Shown here: in pieces, positions 7,676 through 17,638 of the stretch
Position numbering within the stretch: the first letter of the stretch is position 1
Layout of the letters: each line of letters opens with the position of its first letter
NCBI GenBank assembly: GCA_015689645.1
Contig: WVSM01000011.1
Coordinates: forward strand, 19,521 to 83,520
From: Rhodobacterales bacterium HKCCE4037
Lineage (GTDB): Bacteria; Pseudomonadota; Alphaproteobacteria; Rhodobacterales; Rhodobacteraceae
Direction of reading: 5' to 3'
DNA: 64,000 nucleotides
Position numbers and translations under genes: made by a program
Notes under the pieces: model-generated
Database searches by the model: none
What the model saw: the letters and a program-made list of their open reading frames with translations, nothing else
What the model was told of the DNA's origin: nothing

Positions 7676-10600
7676 ATGGCAACCATTCTTCTTTCAGCCG
7701 CAGGAGCGGCGGTTGGCGGCCTTGTGCAGGCTCCGATCCTCGGCATGACGGGGGCCGTTCTGGGCCGGGCCGTGGGTGCAACTATCGGCCGGGTCATCGA
7801 CCAGCGGCTGCTGGGCACCGGGTCTGAGCCGATCCAGACCGGGCGCACCGACCGTCTGCGTATCACCGGAGCGGGTGAGGGCGCACCGATTGCGCAGCTT
7901 TACGGGCGCATGCGCCTGGGCGGGCACGTGATCTGGTCGACGCAATTCCTCGAGACCACACGGACCACTGGCGGTGGCAAAGGCGCGCCATCCAAGCCGA
8001 AGACGACCACCTATTCCTATTCGATCAGCCTTGCCGTTGCGCTCTGCGAAGGGGAAATCGCACGGGTCGGGCGGATCTGGGCCGACGGGGTGGAAATCGA
8101 CCGTGAAAGCGTGACGTGGCGGCTTTACAAAGGCACCGACGATCAGCTTCCCGACCCGCTGATGGAGGCGATCGAGGGCGTTGGCGAGGTGCCGGCTTAC
8201 CGTGGAACGGCCTATATCGTCTTCGAGGATCTGGACCTGACGCCCTATGGCAACCGGGTTCCGCAATTCGCTTTCGAAGTCGTGCGCGCGGCCAAACCTG
8301 CCGCCCCACATGTCCCCTCTGCCGCGGAGTCCGTGCAAGCCTTGGCGCTGATGCCCGGAACCGGCGAATACGCTTTGGCCACGACTCCTGTCTCGATGCG
8401 CTACGGGCTGACGCGCGGCGAGGCCGTCAATGTCAGCGCCGAGGGCGGGACGACCGACTTCGTGCAGTCGCTGGAGCAGGCGCGCGAAACGCTTCCGAAC
8501 CTGAAGTCCGTTTCGGTCATTTATTCGTGGTTTGGGAATGACCTGCGGGCGGGCCATTGCTTCGTGAAACCAAAGGTCGAGCAGAAGGATTTCGACGGTA
8601 AAGAAATGAAATGGCGCGCGGGCGGGATCAATCGCAGCGCGGCGGAGGCCATTGCGCGGATCGACGACCGACCTGTCTACGGCGGAACGCCCGCGGATGC
8701 CTCGGTGATCGAGGCAATCCAGGCGATTTCCGATGGCGGGCAGCAGGTGACATTCTATCCATTCCTGTTGATGGAAATTCTGGATGGGAACGGTTTGCCG
8801 GACCCATGGGGCGCGGACCAACAGCCTGCCTTGCCATGGCGGGGGCGGATCACCGGCGATCTTGCGCCGGGTCAGGAGGGCTCGCCGGATGGAACGGCGG
8901 CCAATCGCGCCGCGGTGGAAGCATTCTTCGGCACCGCTACATCGTCGGATTTCGGCGTGTCGCCCAGTATCGTTACCTATTCCGGCCCGAACGAGTGGAG
9001 CTATTCGCGTTTCATCCTGCACGCCGCCGCCCTTTGCGCGGCCGCTGGCGGAGTCGAAGCGTTCTGCATCGGCTCGGAAATGCGCGGTTTGACACAGATG
9101 CGCGACGACTCCGGTTTTCCGGCCGTGGAGAGCTTGATTGCCTTGGCCGCCGAAGTGCGCGCGCTGCTGCCGGATGCGAAAATCACCTATGCGGCGGATT
9201 GGTCGGAGTATTTCGGCTATCATCCGCAGGACGGTTCAGGGGATGTCTATTTCCACCTCGATCCATTGTGGGCCGACGACAACATCGATCTCGTCGCAAT
9301 CGACAATTACATGCCTCTGAGCGATTGGCGCGACGGAGGCGAGCATCTGGATCGGGACAAAGGACCGATCCACGCGCTTGAGCACCTGCAAGCGAATATC
9401 GAGGGCGGTGAGGGGTTCGATTGGTACTACACCGGCCCTGAAGCAAGAAATGCGCAGCGCCGCGAGCCGATCACCGACGCCGCCGGCGCGCCTTGGGTTT
9501 TTCGCTACAAGGATCTGCGCGGCTGGTGGGAAAACCAGCACCACGAGCGCCGGGATGGCACGCTACTGGGGGATTTGCAGGTTTCGGGCCCTGCATTCGA
9601 TGGCACTCATGCCACGGGCGGATACTGGCTGCAGGGCTATTTTTACGGGCAAGATGACCTGGCCGGAGCGCCACCAGTTCAGAATTACCCCGAAGTCGAA
9701 CGCATCAACGTTCCGGGTGAAGGTTGGGTTCTGCAATGCAATGGAGCCTATCGCACGATGTCCGAGCGTGGCATTCGCCCCTTTGTGCGTGACCAGTTGC
9801 TCCGCGTGACACTCCGGACCCGCCTTTTGGCGGAGCCTGGCGACGGAAACCCGCACCGTCACTTCGTGTGGCTCGCAGGCGTTGAAACGGACGGTTCATA
9901 CGACGGCATTCGCGGACTTTATAGCTGGACAGGTTTGACCATTGCGGATGGCTGGGTCGAACGCTCGTTCGAATTCCGTCCAACGGACAGCCTGGGCGAA
10001 GGGGCAATCTCGCCTGACGCGATCGGGTGGCGGCTCATGCTGGGATTGAATGGCTATACAGCATTCAACCCGGCCGGGGCGATTCAACAATTGTCCGAAG
10101 TCAGGGTTGAAGTCGTGAATGGCACGAGCCCCTGGGTGCCGAAATCCAAGCCGATCTGGTTCACCGAATTCGGATGTGCGGCGATCGACAAGGGCACGAA
10201 CCAGCCCAACACGTTCCTCGATCCCAAGAGTGCCGAAAGCAGGCTTCCGTACTATTCCAACGGACGGCGCGATGACCTGATCCAGGCGCAGTACTTGCGC
10301 GCTGTCATGGATTATTGGTCGGAAGAGGGGCGAAACCCGCGATCGGATCAATACGACGGCCCGATGCTCGATCTCGGGCGTGCGCATGCCTGGGCGTGGG
10401 ATGCACGCCCCTGGCCCGCGTTCCCGAATGATCTGGACCGCTGGAGCGATGGCGGCAACTGGGCCCGAGGGCATTGGCTGACCGGGCGGCTCGATGCGCA
10501 ACCGCTTGAGCATGTGGTGGCAGAAATCTGCGAACGAGCCGGACTGAAGCACTACGACGTCTCGGCGCTGCATGGGTTGGTACGTGGCCATGTCTCGGCC

Positions 10601-12118
10601 CAGACGGAAACGGCGCGCGCGCGCCTGCAATCGCTGATGATGGCCTACGGGTTTCAGGCGGTGGAGCGGGACGGCAAGCTCGTGTTCCTGCCATCGCCGG
10701 ATGTGCCCGCTAAGGTCATCGCGGCGCCTGAAACGGCGCGGGACGATGACGGGGAGGGTGGGTTCACCCGCACCCGTGCGCCGGAGGCTGAAACCGTTGG
10801 TCGCCTGCGCATCGGGTTCGTTGATGCCGAGGGCAGCTACGGAGACAAGGTCGCCGAAGCGGTGTTCCCCGGTGACGGGGCCGATCAGGTCAACGACGTT
10901 GATCTGCCATTGGCCCTGACCCGCGCCGAGGGGCAGGGGATGGCTGAACGCTGGCTTGCCGAGGGGCGCGTGGCGCAGGACACTCTGCGCTTCGCCTTGC
11001 CGCCGTCGTACCGCGCCTTGGGGGCAGGGGCACTGGTGGCAACGGAGGACGGCCACACCTGGCGGGTGGACCGGGTCGAAGACCGTGGTTATCGACAGAT
11101 CGAGGCCTCCCGGGTCGAACCGTCGACGTCCATCCCCTCGGACGAGGTGGAGGAGGTGGTGCGGGTGGAGCCGTTCGTGCCGCCGTTGCCGGTCACGCCG
11201 GTATTCCTCGACCTGCCGCTTCTGACGGGCGACGAACTGGAACACGCCCCGCACCTGGCGGTTGCGGCGAGCCCGTGGCCGGGAAGTGCTGCGGTGTACT
11301 CCGCGCCCGGATCGGACGGGTTCACGCTCAACAAGATCATCGAACAGCCCGCCATCCTAGGCACGTTGCAGACACCGCTTTTCAGGCAGACCTCGGGTCT
11401 TTGGGACCGCTCGGGCGATTTGCGGGTGGAGTTGGAAACCGGGGCGCTGTCCTCGGCGGAGATGTCGGCCGTCCTGGCCGGGGCCAATGCCGCCGCGATC
11501 GGATCGGGAGACGATGATCTTTGGGAAGTGATCCAGTTCGCGGACGCCACGCTGGTCGGGCCGGGAACCTGGGACATCGGCCTGCGTCTGCGCGGCCAGC
11601 TTGGCACCGATGGCGTGATGCCGGACGTGTGGCCCGAAGGCTCGGTCTTCGTGCTGCTGGACGCGGCGGTGACGCAAGTCGATCTGCCAAGCTCGGCCCG
11701 CGGCCTGGTGCGGACATGGCGTGTCGGGCCGTCGCGGCGCGCGGTCGATGATGCGAGCTACACCGAGGAAACCGTCGCCTTCCAAGGGATTGGCCTGCGT
11801 CCCTACAGCCCCGTTCACCTGCATGCGCCGCGCGTCGGTAACGCACGGGAAGTGAGCTGGATCAGGCGCTCGCGCATTGACGCGGACAGCTGGGATGGCC
11901 CGGACGTGCCGCTTGGCGAGGCGTCGGAGCACTACATCCTTCGGGTTGTCGACAGCATCGCCACACGGCGCGAGGTTATCCTGTCTGCACCGGCTTTCAC
12001 CTACACCGACGCGATGCGGGCCGCCGACGGCACGCTCAGCGACTACTTCATCGACGTTGCCCAGGTTTCCGAACGTTTCGGGGCGGGGCCATTTGCAAGG
12101 ACCGAAATCAATGACTGA
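7676..12118 (+). CDS. GTA host-interaction megaprotein with TIM-barrel domain (gp15)
   Basis: A 1480-residue protein, the largest of the cluster, forming the central tail-tip fibre/spike of gene transfer agents. The N-terminus is a glycine-zipper-like segment ('ILGMTGAVLGRAVGATIGRV') followed by 'GAPIAQLYGRMRLGGHVIW'. The middle holds the glycoside-hydrolase-like TIM barrel ('FCIGSEMRGLTQMRDDSG', 'YAADWSEYFGYHP', 'WFTEFGCAAIDKGTNQPNTF'). The C-terminal third is the phage tail-3 type domain. Family members are commonly about 1300 residues, so this copy is somewhat long, with extra sequence around residues 650-810 ('DLQVSGPAFDGTHATGGYW' onward). Confidence 0.93.
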   Translation: MATILLSAAGAAVGGLVQAPILGMTGAVLGRAVGATIGRVIDQRLLGTGSEPIQTGRTDRLRITGAGEGAPIAQLYGRMRLGGHVIWSTQFLETTRTTGGGKGAPSKPKTTTYSYSISLAVALCEGEIARVGRIWADGVEIDRESVTWRLYKGTDDQLPDPLMEAIEGVGEVPAYRGTAYIVFEDLDLTPYGNRVPQFAFEVVRAAKPAAPHVPSAAESVQALALMPGTGEYALATTPVSMRYGLTRGEAVNVSAEGGTTDFVQSLEQARETLPNLKSVSVIYSWFGNDLRAGHCFVKPKVEQKDFDGKEMKWRAGGINRSAAEAIARIDDRPVYGGTPADASVIEAIQAISDGGQQVTFYPFLLMEILDGNGLPDPWGADQQPALPWRGRITGDLAPGQEGSPDGTAANRAAVEAFFGTATSSDFGVSPSIVTYSGPNEWSYSRFILHAAALCAAAGGVEAFCIGSEMRGLTQMRDDSGFPAVESLIALAAEVRALLPDAKITYAADWSEYFGYHPQDGSGDVYFHLDPLWADDNIDLVAIDNYMPLSDWRDGGEHLDRDKGPIHALEHLQANIEGGEGFDWYYTGPEARNAQRREPITDAAGAPWVFRYKDLRGWWENQHHERRDGTLLGDLQVSGPAFDGTHATGGYWLQGYFYGQDDLAGAPPVQNYPEVERINVPGEGWVLQCNGAYRTMSERGIRPFVRDQLLRVTLRTRLLAEPGDGNPHRHFVWLAGVETDGSYDGIRGLYSWTGLTIADGWVERSFEFRPTDSLGEGAISPDAIGWRLMLGLNGYTAFNPAGAIQQLSEVRVEVVNGTSPWVPKSKPIWFTEFGCAAIDKGTNQPNTFLDPKSAESRLPYYSNGRRDDLIQAQYLRAVMDYWSEEGRNPRSDQYDGPMLDLGRAHAWAWDARPWPAFPNDLDRWSDGGNWARGHWLTGRLDAQPLEHVVAEICERAGLKHYDVSALHGLVRGHVSAQTETARARLQSLMMAYGFQAVERDGKLVFLPSPDVPAKVIAAPETARDDDGEGGFTRTRAPEAETVGRLRIGFVDAEGSYGDKVAEAVFPGDGADQVNDVDLPLALTRAEGQGMAERWLAEGRVAQDTLRFALPPSYRALGAGALVATEDGHTWRVDRVEDRGYRQIEASRVEPSTSIPSDEVEEVVRVEPFVPPLPVTPVFLDLPLLTGDELEHAPHLAVAASPWPGSAAVYSAPGSDGFTLNKIIEQPAILGTLQTPLFRQTSGLWDRSGDLRVELETGALSSAEMSAVLAGANAAAIGSGDDDLWEVIQFADATLVGPGTWDIGLRLRGQLGTDGVMPDVWPEGSVFVLLDAAVTQVDLPSSARGLVRTWRVGPSRRAVDDASYTEETVAFQGIGLRPYSPVHLHAPRVGNAREVSWIRRSRIDADSWDGPDVPLGEASEHYILRVVDSIATRREVILSAPAFTYTDAMRAADGTLSDYFIDVAQVSERFGAGPFARTEIND

Positions 12119-12818
12119 GACCGCGAACCTGGCCCTTCCGCTGTTGGCCCCCGCGCAGGCGCAGAAGCACGTGACGGTGAACGAGGCGCTGATGCGTCTG
12201 GATGGCGTCACGCAACTGCGTCTGAACTCGGTAACGGTTGCCACGCCGCCCGCCGCGATCGACGGGCTGGCCTATGGCGTGCCGACGGGTGCGGTGAATG
12301 CGTGGGCAGGGCAGGCGGGCAACGTCGCTATAGCCTCGGGTGGAGGCTGGGTATTCGTGCCGCCTTCGCGGGGCTGGCGGGCGTTGGTCCTCGACGTTGG
12401 CGCGTTGGCCATTTTCGATGGATCCGAATGGCGGATCGGGGCGATGACGCTGACGCCGAACGGTGCGGCCATGACCACCAGATCGGTGGAGGTCGACGTA
12501 ACCCTGACCGCCGGTCCAAGTGTCACGACGCCGGTCGTTTTCCCTGCGCGCTCAATTGCTTACGGTATCACGGGGCGCGTGATTTCAACGATCACCGGAG
12601 CGGTGACGAGCTGGGATGTTGGCGTGACAGGCGATCTGCAGCGATATGGCTCCGGCCTTGGCCTGCCGGAGAATTCGTGGGTCAACGGCCCCGGCGCGCC
12701 GCAGGTCTACTGGTCGCCGACCGCGCTCGAACTCACGGCGCAGGGCGGCGATTTCGCGGGTGGCGCGATCCGTCTGGCGGCCCATTTTGCGGAGCTGTCG
12801 CTTCCCGACCTTGTCTGA
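12111..12818 (+). CDS. DUF2793 protein coupled to the GTA host-interaction gene
   Basis: A 235-residue protein opening with the DUF2793 signature ('LALPLLAPAQAQKHVTVNEA'), followed by a beta-rich region of short repeats and a C-terminal part ('NSWVNGPGAPQVYWSPTALE'). The ATG lies inside the last codons of gp15 (8-bp overlap), so it is probably co-translated. DUF2793 genes follow gp15 in many Rhodobacteraceae clusters. A receptor-binding or tail-fibre accessory role is inferred from position only. No intrinsic terminator is visible in the 98 bp before cysE. Confidence 0.82.
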   Translation: MTETANLALPLLAPAQAQKHVTVNEALMRLDGVTQLRLNSVTVATPPAAIDGLAYGVPTGAVNAWAGQAGNVAIASGGGWVFVPPSRGWRALVLDVGALAIFDGSEWRIGAMTLTPNGAAMTTRSVEVDVTLTAGPSVTTPVVFPARSIAYGITGRVISTITGAVTSWDVGVTGDLQRYGSGLGLPENSWVNGPGAPQVYWSPTALELTAQGGDFAGGAIRLAAHFAELSLPDLV

Positions 12819-12916
12819 CGTGTAAGATCATCTGACAACACTCACATCATCGTTGCATGGACCTTTGCCTGCCGCTGCCCTATCTTCGGACTGACGTCAG
12901 GCAAAGGAGGCCGCCC

Positions 12917-13735
12917 ATGGCCCGCACGCAATCCCATGTCAGCGAGCTTGATCCGGTCTGGCGCCGGATCACGGACGAAGCATCGACCGCCATCGCCGAC
13001 GAGCCCTTGCTCGGCGGGCTGGTTCATGCCTGCGTGCTCCACCATCCCACACTCGAAAATGCGCTGGCCTACCGGGTTGCGCAGAAGCTCGCCTCCTCCG
13101 AGATGTCCGAGCAGCTTCTGCGCGAGATCGCGGATGAGGCCTTTGCCTCGGACACCAGCATCGGTGCGAAGGCGCGTGCCGATATCGTCGCGGTATACGA
13201 CCGTGACCCGGCCTGCCATCGCTTTCTGCAACCCTTGATGTATTTCAAGGGGTTTCAGGCGATCACATCGTATCGCGTCGGCCATTGGCTGTGGAAGACC
13301 GGGCGTCGCGACCTGGCGTATTTCATCCAAATGCGCGTCTCGGAAGTGTTCGGGGTCGACATTCACCCCGGCGCGCGCGTGGGGCAGGGCATCATGATCG
13401 ACCACGCCCATTCCATCGTAATCGGTGAAACGGCCGTGGTGGGCGACAACGTGTCGATGCTGCATTCGGTGACGCTTGGCGGGACTGGCAAGGAAGAGGA
13501 AGACCGTCACCCGAAGATCGGCAACGGTGTTCTGATCGGGGCTGGTGCGAAAGTCCTCGGCAATATCGAGATCGGCCATTGCTCGCGCATCGCCGCTGGT
13601 TCCGTGGTGCTGGAGGCCGTGCCGCCGATGAAGACCGTTGCCGGTGTGCCCGCGAAGATCGTGGGCGAGGCGGGCTGCGCACAGCCTTCCCTCACCATGG
13701 ATCACCTTTTCGGCGGTCCCATCACCGAGCTTTAG
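12917..13735 (+). CDS. cysE: Serine O-acetyltransferase
   Basis: A 272-residue CysE, which makes O-acetylserine from serine and acetyl-CoA for cysteine synthesis. An N-terminal helical domain ('LVHACVLHHPTLENALAYRV') precedes a left-handed beta-helix of hexapeptide repeats ('VFGVDIHPGARVGQGIMIDH', 'SMLHSVTLGGTGK', 'IGAGAKVLGNIEIGHCSRIA'). The Asp-His pair in 'MIDHAHSIVIGE' is the known catalytic region. AAAGGAGG sits six bases before the 12917 start. It is convergent with the next gene, with only three bases between the stops. Confidence 0.96.
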   Translation: MARTQSHVSELDPVWRRITDEASTAIADEPLLGGLVHACVLHHPTLENALAYRVAQKLASSEMSEQLLREIADEAFASDTSIGAKARADIVAVYDRDPACHRFLQPLMYFKGFQAITSYRVGHWLWKTGRRDLAYFIQMRVSEVFGVDIHPGARVGQGIMIDHAHSIVIGETAVVGDNVSMLHSVTLGGTGKEEEDRHPKIGNGVLIGAGAKVLGNIEIGHCSRIAAGSVVLEAVPPMKTVAGVPAKIVGEAGCAQPSLTMDHLFGGPITEL

Positions 13736-13738
13736 GTA

Positions 13739-14419
13739 TCAGGAATTGCGCGAGACCCATCCGCTGGCCGGTTCGGGCAGCGGCAGTCCGGGCTCGGCGG
13801 TAACGAAGCCCGCGCGGATGTCTTCGGACGACAGGTCCGTCACCACGTAGCCTTCCTTGACGAAATTCCTCAAGGCATTGAACGGCAACGCGAAAACCTC
13901 TCCATCCATGGAGACCTGCATGTGGCGGATGCTGCGTGCCTGGGTGTCCAGTTCCGCGCCCGTGATCTTGGCGATCGGGCCGTCGCGGCCATAGACCTCG
14001 CGGTCGATCCATTCGGAGAGGCGCGCGGTGCCATCGGGCAGGGCGGCATGCGTCTCGCGGGTCAGGTCCGCAAGTTGCGCGCCCAACAACGGCGGCGCGT
14101 AGGTGTAGCCAAAGGGGCCCGTCAGGATCGGGGGCAGTCCACGCAGGTCTACCTCGGCCGGGTCACCTTCCTCTGCATTCTCTTGGGCTTCCAGGTCGGT
14201 CTCATAGAGCCGCGCGTGCCAGATCGCATCTTCAAGCGACAGGGCCTCGAGCCGTTCGAACGGCACGAGAATCTCGGAGGTTCGGAACCAACCGCCGTTG
14301 TCGACGATCACGTAGCGAAGATCGCCGTTTTTCGTGTCGAAGCCTGCATCGGTGATCTTGAAATCCCCTGCGGGGCTGTGAAGCGTCAGGTCGGTGAGTT
14401 GCGTGTTGGATATGAACAT
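13739..14419 (-). CDS. PRC-barrel domain protein
   Basis: A 226-residue protein with two similar halves. The first starts 'MFISNTQLTDLTLHSPAGDF' and continues 'DLRYVIVDNGGWF'; the second has 'EVYGRDGPIAKITGAELD' and 'VVTDLSSEDIRAGF'. Both look like PRC-barrels, the fold of photosynthetic reaction-centre H subunits and RimM. The start at 14419 is favoured by GGAGG just upstream on the minus strand. The function of stand-alone copies is unknown; a membrane-surface or stress role is sometimes assumed. No signal peptide is seen. Confidence 0.75.
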   Translation of the reverse strand: MFISNTQLTDLTLHSPAGDFKITDAGFDTKNGDLRYVIVDNGGWFRTSEILVPFERLEALSLEDAIWHARLYETDLEAQENAEEGDPAEVDLRGLPPILTGPFGYTYAPPLLGAQLADLTRETHAALPDGTARLSEWIDREVYGRDGPIAKITGAELDTQARSIRHMQVSMDGEVFALPFNALRNFVKEGYVVTDLSSEDIRAGFVTAEPGLPLPEPASGWVSRNS

Positions 14420-14472
14420 GGTGTTACCTCCGCCGATGAAACGCATCAGCGGAGGCAGGGTTCCATGGCCTC

Positions 14473-16290
14473 TTAGCTGGCGCGGGCCTGTCGTTTGCGC
14501 TCGTGCGGAACGAGGTAACGCTTGCGCAGGCGCACCGCGTTCGGGGTCACCTCCACCAGCTCGTCATCGTCGATATAGGCGATGGCCTGTTCCAGCGACA
14601 TGATCGTCGGCGGCGTCAGGCGTACGGCGTCGTCGGTGCCCGAAGCGCGCACGTTGGTCAGCTTCTTGCCCTTCAGCGGGTTCACTTCCAGGTCGTTGTC
14701 GCGGCTGTGTTCGCCGATGATCATGCCAGTGTAGACCGGCTCCTGCGCGCCGATGAACATCTTGCCACGTTCTTCCAGGTTCCACAGCGCGTAGGCGACC
14801 GAGGTGCCGTTCTCCATCGAGATCAGCACGCCCGCGCGACGGCCCGGGATCTCACCTTTATGTGGCGCCCATTCGTGGAACACGCGGTTCAGCACGCCGG
14901 TGCCGCGCGTGTCGGTCAGGAACTCGCCGTGGTAGCCGATCAGCCCGCGCGACGGGACATGGGCGATGATCCGGGTCTTGCCCGAGCCTGCCGGTTTCAT
15001 CTCGACCAATTCGCCCTTGCGGGCGCCGGTCAGCTTCTCGATCACCGCGCCAGAGTAATCGTCATCCACGTCGATGGTGACTTCCTCGACCGGCTCGTGA
15101 CGCGTGCCGTCGATCTCGCGAAACAGGACCTGCGGGCGCGAGATGGACAATTCGAACCCTTCGCGGCGCATGTTCTCGATCAGGACGCCCATCTGAAGCT
15201 CGCCCCGGCCGGCGACCTCGAAGGCCTCGCCGCCCGGCGTGTCCGTCACCTTGATGGCGACGTTCGATTCCGCCTCTTTCATCAGGCGCTCGCGGATCAC
15301 GCGGGACTGGACTTTCTTGCCGTCGCGGCCTGCGAGCGGGCTGTCGTTGATGCCGAAGGTCACGGTGATGGTCGGCGGGTCGATGGGCTGCGCTTCCAGC
15401 GGTTCGTCCACGGCTAGCGCACAGATCGTGTCGGCGACGGTGGATTTCGTCATGCCAGCGAGGGACACGATATCACCGGCCAGCGCCTCTTCGATGTCCT
15501 GCTGCGCGAGACCGCGGAACGCCTGAATGCGCGTGACGCGGAACTGCTCGATCTTCTCGCCGAGGCGGGAGAGCGTCTGCACGGTCTGGCCCACCTTGAG
15601 ACGACCCGATTCCACGCGGCCCGTCAGAAGGCGGCCCACGAAGGGGTCGGCGCCGAGGGTCGTGGCGAGCATGCGGAAGTCGTCATCCTGCTTGGCGATC
15701 TGCTTCGGGCGGGGGACGTGGTTCACGATCAGGTTGAACAGCGCGTGCAGGTCCTTGCGGGGCCCGTCCAGCTCATGATCCGCCCAACCGGACCGGCCCG
15801 AGGCATACATATGTGGGAAGTCGAGCTGGTCCTCGTTGGCGTCGAGGTTCGCGAAAAGGTCGAACACCTCGTCCAGCGCTCGGTCGGGTTCTGCGTCCGG
15901 CTTATCGACCTTGTTGAGCACCACGATAGGGCGAAGGCCGAGGGCCAGCGCCTTGGAGGTCACGAACTTGGTTTGCGGCATCGGGCCTTCGGCGGCATCG
16001 ACCAACAGGACAACGCCGTCGACCATGGACAGGATCCGCTCCACCTCGCCGCCGAAATCGGCGTGGCCGGGCGTGTCGACGATATTGATCCGCGTGCCTT
16101 TCCATTCGACGGAGGTGGGCTTGGCGAAAATCGTGATCCCGCGTTCGCGTTCCAGATCGTTGGAATCCATCGCCCGTTCGGCGACGGCCTGGTTTTCGCG
16201 GAACGCGCCGGATTGCTTGAGAAGCTCGTCCACCAGCGTGGTCTTGCCGTGGTCGACGTGCGCGATGATCGCGATATTGCGGAGGTCCAT
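14473..16290 (-). CDS. typA: Ribosome-associated GTPase TypA/BipA
   Basis: A 605-residue translational GTPase of the TypA/BipA family, binding 70S ribosomes and aiding 50S assembly under stress. All G motifs are present: '[14 protein letters not shown]' (P-loop), 'RGITIFAK' (switch I), '[16 protein letters not shown]' (G3) and 'NKVDKPDA' (G4). EF-G-like domains III and V and the TypA-specific C-terminus follow ('[17 protein letters not shown]', '[15 protein letters not shown]'). Length is normal. It is followed by the PRC-barrel gene in the same direction after 53 bp. Confidence 0.97.
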   Translation of the reverse strand: MDLRNIAIIAHVDHGKTTLVDELLKQSGAFRENQAVAERAMDSNDLERERGITIFAKPTSVEWKGTRINIVDTPGHADFGGEVERILSMVDGVVLLVDAAEGPMPQTKFVTSKALALGLRPIVVLNKVDKPDAEPDRALDEVFDLFANLDANEDQLDFPHMYASGRSGWADHELDGPRKDLHALFNLIVNHVPRPKQIAKQDDDFRMLATTLGADPFVGRLLTGRVESGRLKVGQTVQTLSRLGEKIEQFRVTRIQAFRGLAQQDIEEALAGDIVSLAGMTKSTVADTICALAVDEPLEAQPIDPPTITVTFGINDSPLAGRDGKKVQSRVIRERLMKEAESNVAIKVTDTPGGEAFEVAGRGELQMGVLIENMRREGFELSISRPQVLFREIDGTRHEPVEEVTIDVDDDYSGAVIEKLTGARKGELVEMKPAGSGKTRIIAHVPSRGLIGYHGEFLTDTRGTGVLNRVFHEWAPHKGEIPGRRAGVLISMENGTSVAYALWNLEERGKMFIGAQEPVYTGMIIGEHSRDNDLEVNPLKGKKLTNVRASGTDDAVRLTPPTIMSLEQAIAYIDDDELVEVTPNAVRLRKRYLVPHERKRQARAS

Positions 16291-16439
16291 GGGAGGATGG
16301 CCTTTGAGTAGAGAGAGAAGTTAGCGCGGCGCTTAGGCGGTTTTGCCGCCGTTGGCCAGTGCCAAAGACCGGATATGACAGACACGCACTCGAAGGAGCG
16401 GGGCAGCCGCAATCCAGGTGTCTGCCGTTGAAATGTCCG

Positions 16440-16859
16440 TCAGCCTTTCTTGCGCAGCCGGATCACGACGTCGACCTTGGCGATCTCGTAGCCTTCGGGG
16501 ACCGAGGGCAGGGCCTTGATCTCCAGTTCCGCCGCCGGGGCGTCGGTCAGGTGGCTGTCGTCTTCGAGGTAGAAATGCGGGTGGTCATCCATCCGCGTGT
16601 CGAAATAGCTGCGTGATCCATCTACGGTGACTTCCTGCATCAGGCCCGCATCGCAGAAGGCGCGCAGAGTGTTGTAGACCGTCGCCAGCGAAACCTTGTC
16701 ACCCGTCCCCAGCACCGCCTCGTGCAGGCCTTCCGCCGTCACGTGCCGGTCCTGCCCGTCGCCCACCAGAAGCGAGGCGAGCGCCAGGCGCTGCCGTGTC
16801 GGGCGCAGGTCGGACTGGCCGAGCCAGCGTTTGGAGCGTTCGAGGGCTTCGGGGGTCAT
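16440..16859 (-). CDS. irr: Fur-family iron response regulator Irr
   Basis: A 139-residue Fur-family protein. The N-terminal winged helix reads 'LRPTRQRLALASLLV' and 'VSLATVYNTLRAFCDAGLM'; the dimerisation part has 'DDHPHFYLEDDSHLTD', the His region that binds haem or metal in Irr. The start at 16859 ('MTPEALERSKRWLGQSDLRP') is preferred over an upstream extension that would read through the promoter. Divergent placement beside fabA is conserved in Rhodobacterales and supports Irr over Fur or Zur. Irr normally senses haem and represses iron-using genes. Confidence 0.88.
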   Translation of the reverse strand: MTPEALERSKRWLGQSDLRPTRQRLALASLLVGDGQDRHVTAEGLHEAVLGTGDKVSLATVYNTLRAFCDAGLMQEVTVDGSRSYFDTRMDDHPHFYLEDDSHLTDAPAAELEIKALPSVPEGYEIAKVDVVIRLRKKG

Positions 16860-16891
16860 TGTCCCGGGGCTTTCTATACTGTTCCGCCTAC

Positions 16892-16920
16892 CTATATGGC
16901 CTTTTGCGACTGCATTGCAA
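16892..16920 (-). promoter_or_regulatory. Candidate sigma-70 promoter for irr
   Basis: On the minus strand TTGCAA (16920-16915) is followed after 17 bases by ATATAG, a fair -35/-10 pair placed 33-60 bp ahead of the irr start. I do not see a clear iron control element (TTTAGAA-N3-TTCTAAA type) in the 187-bp irr-fabA gap, so autoregulation is not supported here. Confidence 0.35.
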
Positions 16921-17046
16921 ATATCACCGTATGTCATGCGATATGTTGCACGGTATCGTGTCGGGCCACGCACTTGCGCCTGAAATGACACGGGTGCTAC
17001 AGGAAAGAAACGCCTGCAAAGGCTGGGACAAACGACCGGGGGGCAT

Positions 17047-17556
17047 ATGGCCGACTATCCGACGAGCTTTGATCGGGACGATTTGCTGCGCTGCGCGCGG
17101 GGGGAACTGTTCGGACCCGGCAATGCCCAATTGCCCGAACCGCCGATGCTGATGATGGACCGGATCACCGATATTTCCGGTGACGGCGGCGCCCATGGCA
17201 AGGGCCATGTGCTCGCCGAATTCGACATCACCCCCGACCTGTGGTTCTTCGAATGCCACTTTCCCGGCAACCCGATCATGCCCGGCTGCCTCGGGCTCGA
17301 CGGGCTCTGGCAGCTGACCGGCTTCAACCTCGGCTGGCGCGGCTGGACGGGGCGCGGATACGCGCTCGGCGTGGGCGAGGTGAAGCTCAAGGGCATGGTG
17401 CGTCCCGACCGCAAGATGCTGACCTACAAGATCGATTTCACCAAGGCCGTACAGACCCGCCGCCTGACCATGGGCGTCGCCGATGGCATCGTCGAGGCGG
17501 ACGGCGAAGTGATCTACGAGGTCAAGGACATGAAGGTGGCGCTGAGCGAGAGCTGA
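17047..17556 (+). CDS. fabA: 3-hydroxydecanoyl-ACP dehydratase/isomerase
   Basis: A 169-residue hot-dog-fold FabA, which dehydrates 3-hydroxydecanoyl-ACP and isomerises the trans-2 bond to cis-3, starting unsaturated fatty acid synthesis. The active site is intact: His71 in '[13 protein letters not shown]' and Asp85 in '[10 protein letters not shown]'. Length equals the family norm. It shares a 187-bp upstream region with the divergent irr. Its usual partners fabB and fabI lie 1.7 kb downstream, separated by two inserted genes. Confidence 0.97.
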   Translation: MADYPTSFDRDDLLRCARGELFGPGNAQLPEPPMLMMDRITDISGDGGAHGKGHVLAEFDITPDLWFFECHFPGNPIMPGCLGLDGLWQLTGFNLGWRGWTGRGYALGVGEVKLKGMVRPDRKMLTYKIDFTKAVQTRRLTMGVADGIVEADGEVIYEVKDMKVALSES

Positions 17557-17638
17557 GCGCGCCGTATCCCGCCTGTTCGGGAACCCGTTCGGTGAGGGCA
17601 CGTTGGCGGAGTCCGCACTTATCAGAAGGACAAACCAG

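Noticed and set aside
1..12818. Active prophage
   Set aside because: No integrase, repressor, replication or lysis gene and no attachment sites are visible, and gene order and content equal RcGTA clusters. The upstream side is outside the window, so this is judged on what is present.
16860..17046. Irr-binding iron control element between irr and fabA
   Set aside because: No TTTAGAA-N3-TTCTAAA-like inverted repeat is present; 'TTTCTATACTGTTCC' is too poor a match.
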